This document shows positions 30,641 through 41,058 of a stretch of 64,000 bases of DNA, piece after piece (position 1 is the stretch's first letter; each line of letters begins with the position of its first letter). Below the pieces are notes generated by a model. That model was not told the origin of the DNA. It did not search any database and saw only the letters and a program-made list of their open reading frames with translations. The translations under genes and the position numbers were made by a program. The DNA comes from Macrothele yani (Eukaryota > Arthropoda > Arachnida > Araneae > Macrothelidae), in the NCBI GenBank assembly GCA_039090855.1, contig CM076996.1, forward strand, positions 44,358,469 to 44,422,468, given 5' to 3'.

Positions 30641-33480
30641 TCTACAATCGATAAGAATAAGACATCCCGAAATGGAAATGATTACTTCCTCTGCGGCTGA
30701 AAAGAATGTTACGAAAATTAGCAAATTGTGCCCAAAATGTTTCTCATAGCAGAAGGAAGATACCAAAGACAAAACGATTTTCAAATCAAACAGTTTACGC
30801 CTCTTAGCGAAGGAATTTTGCACAATGTAAAAGGAGAAATAATGCGAAAAGTAATGAAGCAAAAGCTGTGATAAAGCAAAAGAATTTTTCAAATAAGTCT
30901 CCTGGAAGCAAAGACGTAGAAGAAAAAGGTTTTGACATTTACGCTCTCTAGCGGGAAAACTGTGCATTATTTAAGGAGAATAATGTTCTCCATCTTTATT
31001 GTAGCGGTGATACACCTGCAAAAAGGAACACACAAGCATCACCTAGCTACAGAATTATGAACTACAAAAACTACACAAGTACAGGCAAAGTGTTTTACAA
31101 AGGAACTGGCATCCGGCATTAAACATTTTTTTCTAATCGGACGTTTAGAAGCACGGATATTGAGAAAAACGGAATAAATTTTTGCACCTCCTAGTGAGGA
31201 AATGCATTACGAGCAGGAAATGCACACAAAATAGTTACGTTGTTAGTAGTATCAGACTGAAAAATAATTTTTTGGGATCAATTGTTTAGACGCGCGGATA
31301 TTGCTGTAACATGCTGTAAACGGAAACTTACGCCGTCTAGTAGCACACTTGCGTATTAAAAATCTTAAATTATATGCAGTCTTAAATTATATAACCAGAA
31401 AAGCTCTCCGACAAAGAATTTTTTTTTTTTTCAGATCGGACTGTTAGAACCAGAGATATCGACAAAAATAATATGTACATCTACGCCCTTGACGGAAAAA
31501 CTATGCACTATATAAAGCAGATAGTATTCTGAAAAGGTTTTCCGTGATGTGAGCGGTATATAATCACAAAATAATTTTAAAATCGAGTTTTTGGGAGCGA
31601 AGATTTTGCTGCAAATACATCAGAAACAGCAAGATACTTACGCTACCTAGTGGCAAACCCGTTCTTTCTTAAAAATTAGAAATTATAGGCAGAACATTTC
31701 CCTCTACGAGCTCTATCCAATGCAAAAAGAAATTTTCTAATCGGACTTTTAAAAGCAGAGATATTGAGGAGTTCGCCACTTAACTTTACGCCCCCTAGCG
31801 GAAAAACTGTGCACATTAGTTGAAAACGAAACTGTACCCAAAATATTCTTCGTTATAATTTCGAATGGAAGAAATCATATGGAATAAAATGTAGTTTGAA
31901 TTCGATAGATCTTCATTTACGCTCATTGCATAGTAAAAGGGGCGGGGGGAAACAAGGATCACCAGTCTCACATTTCAAGCTTCCCGATTCAAAAAGAATT
32001 TTTCAAATCGAACTAATAGTTGCAGAGATATGGTGACCACAGATGGACGGGCGGACAAAGTGATACCATGAGCACATTCTTTTTTTTACAGAAGACGCAC
32101 TAAAAATCAACATAATTTCCGCAATTCGTGAAACATCCGCAAATAGAAATGGTTATTTTTGGTCACTAGTGTACTGCGCAAAATCATAAATTGTGCACAA
32201 AACGTTTCTCATAGCAGAATATATCCGAGGCAAAAGGGATTTTGGAAATCAAACAATGAGAGGAAGAGATATGGAGGAAAATGTAATACAACTTTAGGAC
32301 TCTTGGCGACAAAGTCGTTCGTTACGTAAAGGAAAGAATGTGTGCAAAATAGTCTTCATAATGAAGAGTACGAAGAGAAGATTCTTACAAGAGATTTTTT
32401 AGAATAGGAGATATTATTTCAAATAGAAAAATACATTGACGCCACCTGGCGGCAGAATTGTGAATAATCGAAGAGCAGAAAATATGCGCAAAATATTTTT
32501 CATAGCAACAGCTATGAGAAGGAAAAAGGAATTTTTCAAATACAACTTCTGCGAGGAGAGATAGCAAGAAAAAGTTTGTACATATACGCCTCAAACGCGA
32601 AAACAGTGCATTATTTAAAAAGGATAATGTTCCTAATCTTTAAACAGCGCGTGGCATACAGTACGAAAAGATTTTTTTTTCAATCAGATATTTAGATGAG
32701 ATACAGTTGCACATAGAAGTACATACTTACGCCATCTAACGGCAGAACTGAGCAGTGTAAAAAAAAAAAAAAAATAGAATAAAGATATAAGCAAAATGTT
32801 TTGCAAAGTGAATGGTATCTGATGTAAAAAGAAATTTTCAAATCGGACTTTTAAAAGCAGAGATATTGATTATATTATACAACTACGCCCCCCCCCACAC
32901 ACACACAGCGGGTAAACTGTGTGCTATTTGGGCCACAAAATCCGCGTAAATTTGTTTTCGTAGTTGCGTGAATCTGATCAAAAGAAAAGTCTTTCAGTTG
33001 GGTTATTTAGACGCGCAGTTACTACAGCAAATATATCGTAAACAAAAAGTTAACTTAGTATTAGGAAAATTGTGCATTACGAAATATTAGAAGTTATATG
33101 TAAAACATTCCTTCACCAGATACGCTGCCAAAGCAAGATTATTTTTTTAATCGGGTTGTTACAAGCAGATATATAGAGAAAAATATTATATACGTCTACG
33201 CCCCCTCGCGGAAAAACTATACATTATTATAAGCAGAAAATAAGCGCTTTTACTTAGGTTGTGATTGGTATCTGATAAGAAACGAATTATTTCAATAAAC
33301 CTTTCAGGAGCACAGGTATTGCTGCAAATACATCGGAAACAGAGTTAAACTCTTACATCCCCTAGTGACTAAAATGTTTTATACGAAAAATTTGGAAGAA
33401 TTTTTCAAACCGGAATCGAAGGAGCACAGACATCAGGAAAATGCAATTTACATTCGTGCTCCCTAGTAGAAAAGCTGTAC
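30640..33480. repeat. Degenerate tandem array, ~150-bp period, CTCF-like core
   Basis: A recurring block can be aligned roughly every 150 bp. It consists of 'aaattttcaaatcggac' and 'agcagagatattga', then a core of the form acgccccctagcgg followed by aaaactgtgcattat. Cores occur at about 30797, 30938, 31190, 31329, 31481, 31638, 31787, 31920, 32295, 32438, 32586, 32729, 32882, 33198, 33351 and 33455. Gaps of one or two periods separate them, giving about 17-19 units. Units are highly diverged, so the array is old. The core matches the CTCF consensus in reverse (ccgctagggggcgt at 31787-31800). No coding potential was seen. Confidence 0.75.
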
Positions 33481-33884
33481 AACATTTGAAAAAGAAACTT
33501 TACCAAGTGGACTCCGTTGTAAATGCTATCGAAGGAAAGAAAGAATCTTAAAAAATTGATAATTAGAACCAATAGTATGGAATAAAAATGTGTTTCGGGT
33601 TCGATAGCATCGGGGCCCATAATCAAAATACTGATATTCTCAATCAAATATTGATAAACAAAAATATTACAATTAAAATATTGCAAAAAGTCCACCAGCA
33701 GTTACGAGCTCTTCAAAGCTCACAAAGAAAGTGCCTTTCCCCCCCATTCCGATTTTAACCAAATTTGGCAATAGTGTCCATCATCGCCAACGATGGACAC
33801 ATGTAAAATATTTCGTCGGAAATCCAATAAAGGAGATAGAGGGTGCATTAAATTGACCAATGATGAAAGCTGCACACTCATCTG
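33481..33884. other. Spacer with dispersed repeat
   Basis: The stretch at about 33740-33805 (ttttaaccaaatttggcaat, then gatggacacatgt) recurs inverted at about 38945-39010. No gene was seen. Confidence 0.5.
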
Positions 33885-34800
33885 CAGTGGTCTCAAATTC
33901 GCGGACTGGCGCCAATTGTTTTGCGGCCCGCATGGATGATTACAAAATAAAAATAAATAACCCTTTTTTTTTCAAGTATGTTATAATATAAACATAGTAA
34001 TGATTGGCAAAGCCATCCGCTTTATAAGTAACATGTTTATTTACTAAGAATATAACTGTATGGCGGTTTAAATGTTTCAAGGACATGAAAAATATTTTCA
34101 ATATATTCAAGTCTCCATTTTCATATAATACTGACAACGCACCTGAAGAACTTCAGCGCGAATTTAAATTGTCTTGCTGCCAAATATTGAAGTTTTGATT
34201 CGTTATTATTGTATTAATAAATAAACCGACAAATTGTATGATCTGAGGAATCCTACATCCAAACTTTCGGTGTGATTCTTTCCTAAACGAAAAATTCAAC
34301 AGCAGCAATCTAACAGAGTTTCACCAATTAGTTTCGAAGGACAAGTACGTAAACTTTCATAACGTAGCTGCATGGGTTCTGTCTATGTTCGGAATAACAT
34401 GCTCATGCGAACAGTTGTTTTCAAGAATGAACCAAGTAAAATGTTCAAACGACATTATTCCAAATATCGATAAGTTAGTGACAGAAAAGTGATCCCAAGT
34501 TTCTAGTCAGAACATGTAATATTTTCTGTACCGCGTTCAGTTGGTAAAATGTGGTTGTTTTAAGATTTAAGTGAAAAATAATTGTTGCGTAAAGGTGATT
34601 GTTTTCAGTGATTGACAAAGTATTTGTTTTTGCTATTTACCGATAATTAAAAATAATATTCCACTTTAGTGCCAAGCCATTAGTGTAATTTTGTAAAGTT
34701 GATATTTATTTACAAGAAATTTGTTAATATTCATACGGCTCCCTAAATTCCTTCAAAACTGGAAAGCGGTCTTTTCAAGAGTCTGAGTTTGAAATCCCTG
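33885..34800 (+). mobile_element. hAT (Charlie/GTF2IRD2-like) relic
   Basis: The left end is cagtggtctcaaattcgcgg and the right end (...gagtttgaaatccctg) is its imperfect reverse complement. Both follow the 'cagnggtctcaaac' pattern of this hAT group. The interior retains the C-terminal dimerisation segment of the transposase. I could not find an 8-bp duplication, so the exact ends carry some doubt. Confidence 0.65.
34271..34492 (+). pseudogene. hAT transposase C-terminal dimerisation fragment
   Basis: This 73-codon open segment ends at a stop (34490-34492). It reads DSFLNEKFNSSNLTEFHQL, VNFHNVAAWVLSMFGITC, then CEQLFSRMNQVKCSN. The phrase sLFGsTy-CEQLFSrM is the hallmark of the hAT C-terminal family in the GTF2IRD2/ZBED5-like group. 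This region mediates transposase dimerisation and completes the RNase-H fold. Nothing upstream of about 34268 continues the protein. Instead there is sequence related, inverted, to 35085-35195. Confidence 0.8.
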
Positions 34801-35066
34801 CATCAACAGTATTAAATCATGATTTAAATGCTTAAATTAGATTAAAGGATTATTATTATTATTGATGAAAAACAAAGAAGTAATGATGATGAGCTGAAAT
34901 AAAAAAAATTCGGGGTGATAGCATCAAGAACAGGTGTAATATCCTGTGATTAAATTACGAAAGAAGTATTCCAGCCCTTAATGGTACCCCAATAAAGATG
35001 AGAATACTATTCATAGCACTCCCTCAAGGCAAAACTATTGAATAGTATCTCATCCTTGTACGTTGT
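34801..35066. other. Short AT-rich spacer
   Basis: It contains a small (ATT)n run near 34850. No gene was seen. Confidence 0.5.
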
Positions 35067-35337
35067 ACTGATATTATTCAGCCTTTGGATGTAGGATTCT
35101 TCAGATCATACAAACAATTTGTTCGGTTTATTACTGACACAACAATAACTAATCAAAACTTCAATATTTGGCAGCGAGACAACTTAAAATTACAGTCATT
35201 TTCTTTCTTCCAATAAAGGGTTCCTAGATTCAGAAATTTTATCAAGCACGCGTTTTTAAATCAGGCGTTCGATCTTCTTATCTGGGTAACACCACTGGAA
35301 TATTGTTTCAAACCCGAATTAGACACTTGTAGTACAG
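35067..35337 (+). pseudogene. DDE-superfamily transposase C-terminal fragment
   Basis: The reading DIIQPLDVGFFRSYKQFVRF, then NLKLQSFSFF, a stop, PRFRNFIKHAFL and TPLEYCFKP resembles the end of a DDE transposase group of arthropods. In that group a QPLDV/QPCDV-F motif precedes an Asn/His-Q-x-x-S/aPrF stretch. It has one stop, no partner ends and no catalytic core. Part of it (about 35085-35195) has an inverted relative inside the hAT relic at 34165-34270. Confidence 0.4.
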
Positions 35338-35591
35338 ATAACTGTACTGATATTAATATTAGTGTTTCCGATATGCTTGTTGCACGTATACAGGGTGTTC
35401 GTAAACTGTTTTGACGAAAGAAAAGGGGTGATAGTACCCATCAAGACGAACAAAATTTACAACGGAACCTAGGGTCGCATTACACTCTGAGTGCCAGAAA
35501 AGAGTAAAGTTAGATGTCCAAGTTGAACTTTCAACAGTGCAAAGAAAGAGAATTAACGACATCATAAGTTGCACAATCCCATTTATGGAGA

Positions 35592-35846
35592 TCAGGGACA
35601 GACTCCAAGTAGATGCTCAAAGTGGCGGACACGGGTGCCGTTGCACAATTCACACCGGCGAATGAAAGACTGGCGCACCCTCTCGAAGACTCCTAGTGTC
35701 GTGTTTATCCTGTCCGCTGCAACAACGATTCTCGCGACGAGATCTTCCACGGAGTCCACAGGCTTCTTGTACACCAATGATTTCATGTGCCCCCAGAAGA
35801 AGAAGTCCAGTGGGTTTAAGTCCGGTGAGTGTGGAGGCCATGCCAC
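35592..35846 (-). pseudogene. mariner-like transposase C-terminal fragment
   Basis: The reading MAWPPHSPDLNPLDFFFWGH, then VYKKPVDSVEDLVARIVVAA, and a final FIRRCELCNG resembles the last third of a mariner-like transposase common in arthropods. SPDLNPLDFFFWG carries the third acidic residue as Asp. The N-terminal and first catalytic parts are missing or only traces, since the element is internally deleted. Confidence 0.75.
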
Positions 35847-35942
35847 AGGTCTGCCACGTCCAAACCATCATGGGGGGTATGCGGCATTCAGGAAGTGTCT
35901 ACTGCACCTTGATAAGCCAATCAGCTGCAACTGTCGATGCTG

Positions 35943-36378
35943 CGAAGCCGCGAATGGCTGAGTGGTTAGCAATTCAGACTGCTAATGCAAGGTTCTCAGG
36001 TTCGATCCTGGGTTGATCTTGCGGAGGTGGTGGGATTTGCTAACAATCACTGAATATTCGCCGTGCATCGGACGAGCACGTTAAGTGACGGCCTCCAGGC
36101 TGGACCCACTGGTTAAATGGGTACCCTTTCGTATGCCCCCCCTCCTCCTGAAATTCTCTCACCCCTCTATGTGCAACATCGTACTTGTATGGTGGCGCCA
36201 TCTACTGTACTCTAATCTCACTACAAACTGTTCTGTCAAAGTCGCTAGACTTGCTCTCATTCCTTCCGTTTCTGTGTCCTGTCCAAAAGGCGAACTCGCT
36301 GTAGGTGGCTGGGACCTAAAATCTGCCCACTGTGGACGAAAGTCCTACAATAAAATGACGCAATACTTGCTTACTTGG
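35943..36378 (+). repeat. tRNA-derived SINE, family 3, 11-bp target duplication
   Basis: The head has tggctgagtggttagc (A-box) and ggttcgatcctgg (B-box). A body of about 360 bp follows, ending in an acttgcttacttgg tail. The exact direct repeat tgtcgatgctg lies at 35932-35942 and 36379-36389. The duplication sits inside a mariner-like element, so the SINE is the younger of the two. The body carries a ggcgccatctact word. Confidence 0.9.
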
Positions 36379-36804
36379 TGTCGATGCTGTGTTATTTCTC
36401 TGGCAATCTGCATACGGTAAATGCTTGACGGTGATATTTTGGCGATGTGCTACTTCTCCGCACGAAAGAAATGACGTGAGGTGACCACTTGTGCTTGTTG
36501 GACGTATTTCGAAGTTACTCTTTTCTGACACTCAGAGTGGAATGCGACCCTAGGTTCCATTGTAAATATTGTTCGTCTTGGTGGGCACTATCACCCTCTT
36601 CTTTTGTCAAAGCAGTTTACGAACACCCTGTATATTCTGCTTAGCCTATTCAACTGTTAATCTTCACATTTGTATTTAATTTCACACAATTTTTCAATAA
36701 AATGTTAATCAAAGTCAAATTTTGTGCGTTTGTGGTACTTTTCATGCGAAAACCTAGGCGCCCAGTATCTTCCTAACGTTACCGTTGCATTTCCGATGAA
36801 ATAC

Positions 36805-37533
36805 AATCTACGTCCATTAAATTCCAGGACTAACAGCATAACTGACGTAACATGAGTGGGATAAAAATATCACGTGTATGGCAGAAGACAGCTGTTCTTG
36901 GCCAATCAGCGAACAGCTGGAAACTGGTTTATGCCGGTACCGACAGGCGGCAGACGAGCCTAAATGGAGTCATAGCAAGCGTTCTCTTCTTATTTCATTT
37001 TAGCCGTGGAAGAACAGAGAGTAAACACCCGCTTTTGTCGGAAACTTGATAAATCACCTACTGAAACTTACAGAACGTTAAAAATAGCGCATGGAGACAC
37101 AGCATTATCCCGCAGCAGAGTTTTCGAATGGTATGAACGGTTGCGTGATAATCTGTCCCCATACTGGAGGGACCCAGATCTCGGATCACCATCAAAGGAT
37201 TTCCGCACGTCAGGAAACCGTGCTTACCATTCAAAAACTGTGCTGCGGGATACTGCTATGTTTCCATACGCTTCTTTTAACATTCTGTGCTGATTTACCA
37301 AGTTTCCAACAAAAACGGATGTTCACTGTTTGCTCTTCCATGGTTAAAATAAAATGGGACGAGAACGTTTGCTATGACTCCCTTATTGCCGTCTGCCGGT
37401 ACAGGTATAAACCAGTTTCCAGCTGTTCGCTGATTGGCCAAGTACTTCCGTCTCCTGCATATATGTGATATTTTTATCCCACTATTGTTACGTCAGTTAT
37501 GCGGTCAGTCCTGGAACTTTTCGGACGTAGGTT
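36805..37533 (+). mobile_element. mariner-like deletion derivative with long TIRs
   Basis: About 180 bp at the left (from tacgtccattaaattccagg) recur inverted at the right (to ggaacttttcggacgtagg). Within the arms 'ccaatcagcgaacagctgg' is mirrored. The right end abuts the next element (37537) with only the TA-containing junction between. Coding sequence remains only for a transposase N terminus. Confidence 0.82.
37006..37293 (+). pseudogene. mariner N-terminal HTH fragment
   Basis: The reading EEQRVNTRFCRKLDKSPTET, then GDTALSRSRVFEWYERLRD resembles the N-terminal helix-turn-helix of the SETMAR-related mariner group (R-x-x-x-x-F-x-x-K-x-G-K-S/T-a-x-E and S-r-x-x-v-F-e-W-h-x-r-F). The reading degrades after about residue 60, and no DDD core follows before the right terminal repeat. 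Confidence 0.75.
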
Positions 37534-37536
37534 ATA

Positions 37537-38938
37537 CAGTGCTGGCCACCCAAAATGCAACACCAAGAAGGACACGAGATAGCAAAGCCAGATTTACTGG
37601 ACAGATAACAACAGATACAAAGATGAAACGATTAAGCTTACAGGCCCGTGCAACTTGCAGACATCAATAGTTCGTGTGCCCCCCATGGCTGGAAATAACG
37701 GCCGCTACACGCCGCGGCATCGAACGAAAGAGGCTTTGGATGTGGGCTTGGGGTATGTCGGTCCAGGCTGCTTCCACACGTTGCCACAGTTCATCAAGCG
37801 TAGGCACGGGTGGTGCTTGCCGGGCCACTCGGTTGCCGATCAGCGACCAGACGTGTTCGATGGGCGACATATCGGGAGAACAGGCGGGCCACGGCAGCAG
37901 TGACAGCTGGTGGGAAGTGAAGAATTGCGCACGATGCGTGCTACGTGTGGGCGCGCACTGTCCTGTTGAAACGTGGCCGCTGGCAGGTCTTGCAGGTAAG
38001 GGAGGACTACAGGCTCCAAAACGTCGGAAATGGTGCGGTGGCTGTTGAGTGTACCGGATATGCGTAACAGAGGGGTGCAGATGTCATATCCAAATGCGCC
38101 CCAAACCATAACGCCAGGCGACGGACCGGTATGGCGATGCATAATGCAGGCGTCATACAGTCTCTCGCCGCGGTGCCGCCACACGCGGATCCGACCATCG
38201 TGGTGTTGCAGGCAGAAGCGGGATTCGTCGGAGAAGACAATGTCGTACCATTCCGTAGTCCAGGTGCGGCGTTCAACAGCCCACTACGACCGCACTCGCT
38301 GGTGGTGACACAGGTTCGATGGTAATCGGAGCAATGGGCGCCGTGCGACAAATCCTCACTTCTACAGACGACGTCGAACGGTACGTGCTGACACGGTTGT
38401 TTCGCAACACCACCCTAATTCCTGCGCTAACGTCCGTGATGTGGCGGTGTGAGCCGTCAAAGCCCGCCGCACAACATGCCGGTCCTCTCGTTCGGTGGTG
38501 TGCCGCAGCTGCGGCAATCGCTCACGTCGGTCTGTCCGTTCTCATGCACCCACCGAATCCATACTCGCCTCACTGTGGCTGGATGTCGTCCCACACGGGC
38601 GCCGATGTCTCGGTACGATAAACCGCTGTCGCGATAAGCCACTATTTGTCCTCTGTCGAACTCCGAAACGTGCTGGAATGACTGCCGTATTCCTGCGACG
38701 AGGCATCAGGAAGCTTCCCACGCACAGGTCCCGCAGCACAACACACTTCCACTACTTACACCCTGCCTTCTGTGCACCCTTGTGATAGTGCTCCTCGGTG
38801 GCGTGCCGGGCGCACATGATTTGTATATGCCCTGCAATGCTAATCGTTTGCATGTCCTCTTGCAGGCGACGCATGCTGCGAATTTCAGGCTAATCGGACG
38901 CTTCCTTCTTGGTGTTGCATTTTGGGTGGCCAGCAGTG
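37537..38938 (-). mobile_element. Tc1-like element with 37-bp TIRs
   Basis: The left end cagtgctggccacccaaaat and the right end (...attttgggtggccagcagtg) match over about 37 bp with one difference. TA lies at 37535-37536 and 38939-38940. The length is 1402 bp, about the normal Tc1 size. The transposase is on the minus strand and frameshifted. Confidence 0.93.
37664..38642 (-). pseudogene. Tc1-like transposase pseudogene
   Basis: The blocks in order on the minus strand are SGLSYRDIGARVGRHPATVR (helix-turn-helix), SPGVMVWGAFGYD, FQQDSARPHVARIV (second Asp), SPIEHVWSLIGNRV (Glu) and the end SSHGGHTNY. The distance from the second Asp codon to the Glu codon is 104 bp, one base short of the 105 expected for DD34E. 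A single-base deletion therefore separates the two blocks. At least two further shifts lie upstream. It is a third Tc1-like family, distinct from those at 16803 and 19908 by its ends and C terminus. Confidence 0.88.
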
Positions 38939-39284
38939 TATATCACATGTGTCCATCATTGGTGATGATAAACATTTATGCCAAGTTTGGTTAAAATCCG
39001 AGTGGGACATGAAAACAAAATGTTATTTAAGAGAATGTAGTATTAATCAAAGGAATTAAAGGGAACGATCAAGTGAAATTGCTGCGATTTCAGCAGAAAA
39101 AAGTTCTCCACATCAGAAAGAGAATTTGGGAACAAAATGGGATATTCCACACGTGATAACTAATTTTGCTGAACGCGGGAAAAATACCCTTTTTGCATTC
39201 AGTGATTTAATTAAATTTGCTTCATATCGAATGCGCAGAATAAGAGCTCGTGTTCTAACTGTTATATTTTACAACGTACAAGTT

Positions 39285-39425
39285 CTTCCGCGCTGGACAT
39301 CGAACTCCGGTCCCCTCACTCCGGATTAAGTCGCTCTCCCAACTGAGCTACGCGGACATGTGCTCTCACTGTTATCTGCCTTTATCTCGCATGTGTGTCC
39401 TGCGGTACAGGCACGTCACATCTCC
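39285..39425 (-). repeat. tRNA-like SINE, family 4, copy a
   Basis: Reversed, it has a tagctcagttgggagagc A-box and a weak B-box (gagttcgatgtcc). The shared upstream tract includes 'agataaaggcagataacagt'. A better-preserved copy lies 400 bp further on. The anticodon arm does not pair well, so it is not a functional tRNA gene. Confidence 0.7.
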
Positions 39426-39687
39426 CTCCCCCAAAGAGGGCCGGGGGCATGGCCCACGGGTCAGCACGGACCATTTGTCGCTACAGGCTGTCATCCGATG
39501 AAGAACGTGCATTTGAGAAATTCCAGACAATTTGGTGTGAGGAACATAACATCTCACTGATTTATTTTTTCGAAGCACCGAAGAAGGGATTCTCAAGTTT
39601 CCTGTCTCGCGGTGTGGAAAGAACATCACACCATTGCGAGAAACCTATCAGCCAGGTTATCCTTAAAGTTCGGGCGCCAATATGACG

Positions 39688-39835
39688 CACAAGTTTTTCC
39701 GCGCCGGGCATCGAACCCGGTCCCGCACAGTCCGGAGTAAGTTGCTCTCCCAACTGAGCTAAACGGACATGTGCTCTCACTGCCATCTGCCTTTATCTCA
39801 TGTGCGTCCTGCGGGGCAGGCACGCCACAATTTGT
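39688..39835 (-). repeat. tRNA-like SINE, family 4, copy b
   Basis: Reversed, it has tagctcagttgggagagc and a perfect T arm (ccgggttcgatgcccgg). The same upstream tract as copy a is present (agataaaggcagatggcagt). The close spacing and same orientation may be two insertions or a local duplication. Confidence 0.72.
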
Positions 39836-40265
39836 TAATTAAGTAATCAAAATAATAACCTTGATATAACACTTTCCATTTTAATGCACCAAAAAAAGTG
39901 CATTTTTGATGCTGCTATGTGTTTATTCCAAATCGCAGTAAAAAAATTCATGCAAAAAAAAATTGTACTTCATAAAATGAATAATAAAAGCATCTTCAAG
40001 TGTGTGTAAGCTGAGGAAATTTTTTGCGCATGAATAAACTGTAGAGGACATTGAGAAATTACTTGCGTATTTTCATCTCTGTATTCTGAGTAGAGAAGCA
40101 TCAGGAGCGCCGGTCTGGCTAAGTGAGTTTTGTACACTTAATAATTTTACGAGGGAGCAGTTTAAATCTAATAGTTTTTAACATGAATAAAATCACCCTT
40201 TACCCAGTGACAATTTGTGTTACTAAGTACTCGAAAGATGCTAAAACATCTTTTCTCAGATTTTT
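39836..40265. other. AT-rich spacer
   Basis: No gene or repeat was recognised. Confidence 0.5.
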
Positions 40266-40712
40266 GAAAGTGGATTGGGGCAGAACAGCCAAATGCAGGT
40301 GACTATGTTTAATTTGAAAACATTATGTACATTTTCTTCAGAGAAAAGTTCACAAAGGGACGCCAAAAGTGGAATTTGGATCGGGGCGCATGCTTGAGAA
40401 AAATAGTACATAGTGAGAAAATAGTACCTATTTTGAAAGTGGAATGGGACAGAACAGCGAAATCCAGGTGAGTACGTTCAATTTGAAAACATTATGTACA
40501 TTTTCTTCAGAGAAAAGTTCACAAAGGGACGCCAAAAGTGGAATTTGGATCGGGGCGCATGCTTGAGAAAAATAGTACATAGTGAGAAAATAGTACCTAT
40601 TTTGAAAGTGGAATGGGACAGAACAGCGAAATCCAGGTGAGTACGTTAAATTTGAAAACATTATGTACATTTTCTTCAGAGAAAAGTTCACAAAGGGGCG
40701 CCAAAGTGGAAT
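40266..40712. repeat. 169-bp tandem repeat, 2.7 units
   Basis: Units start at gaaagtgg in 40266, 40435 and 40604, an exact 169-bp spacing. They contain 'aacattatgtacattttctt' and ggatcggggcgcatgcttgag. Units two and three are almost identical and the first differs slightly more. The third unit is cut by a SINE at 40713 and continues at about 40949 as aaagtggaatttgcaacgg. Confidence 0.95.
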
Positions 40713-40948
40713 GTTTTTTTTTTTTTTTTTTTTTTTTTAATTGGAGGTTTAACGACCACCGTGAGCAACTCAATGGGCTTATAAAGCAGTCGCACGTCTC
40801 TAATTTAGGGTCACGGACTCCAGGGAAAGGAGAGAGCCAGAGCCGTAAGACAAACACAACATCCATGCCTCACCAGGATTCGAACCCGGACCCATCTCGG
40901 GCGAATGACCAGAAGCCATCGCTTAGACCTCTGAGCCACCGGGGCGGC
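40713..40948 (-). repeat. tRNA-derived SINE, family 1, in the tandem repeat
   Basis: The exact direct repeat aaagtggaat lies at 40703-40712 and 40949-40958. A long T run (40713-40738) and diverged head sequence are present (tctcgggcgaatgaccagaa). It inserted into the third 169-bp unit. Confidence 0.93.
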
Positions 40949-41058
40949 AAAGTGGAATTTGCAACGGAGCGCATGCATGTCTTGAGGCAGAGCCTCACCC
41001 TCAGGGATTTTACCAATGGGTTCAAAGATAGCGGAAATGTATAGAAAGTGATGGACAA

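Larger units (their letters stand above)
35391..36630 (-). mobile_element. mariner-like TIR element with a SINE inside
   Basis: The ends cagggtgttcgtaaactg and cagtttacgaacaccctg are inverted repeats with TA outside (35389-35390 and 36631-36632). Inner repeats extend past 100 bp ('gtcgcattacactctgagtg' mirrored near 36533). The coding part is on the minus strand at the left. Without the SINE (35943-36378) and one target copy the element is about 790 bp, so it is internally deleted. Confidence 0.88.

Noticed and set aside
35943..36378. The SINE as part of the mariner-like element
   Set aside because: The exact 11-bp direct repeat at both sides and its own internal promoter boxes show it is a separate later insertion.
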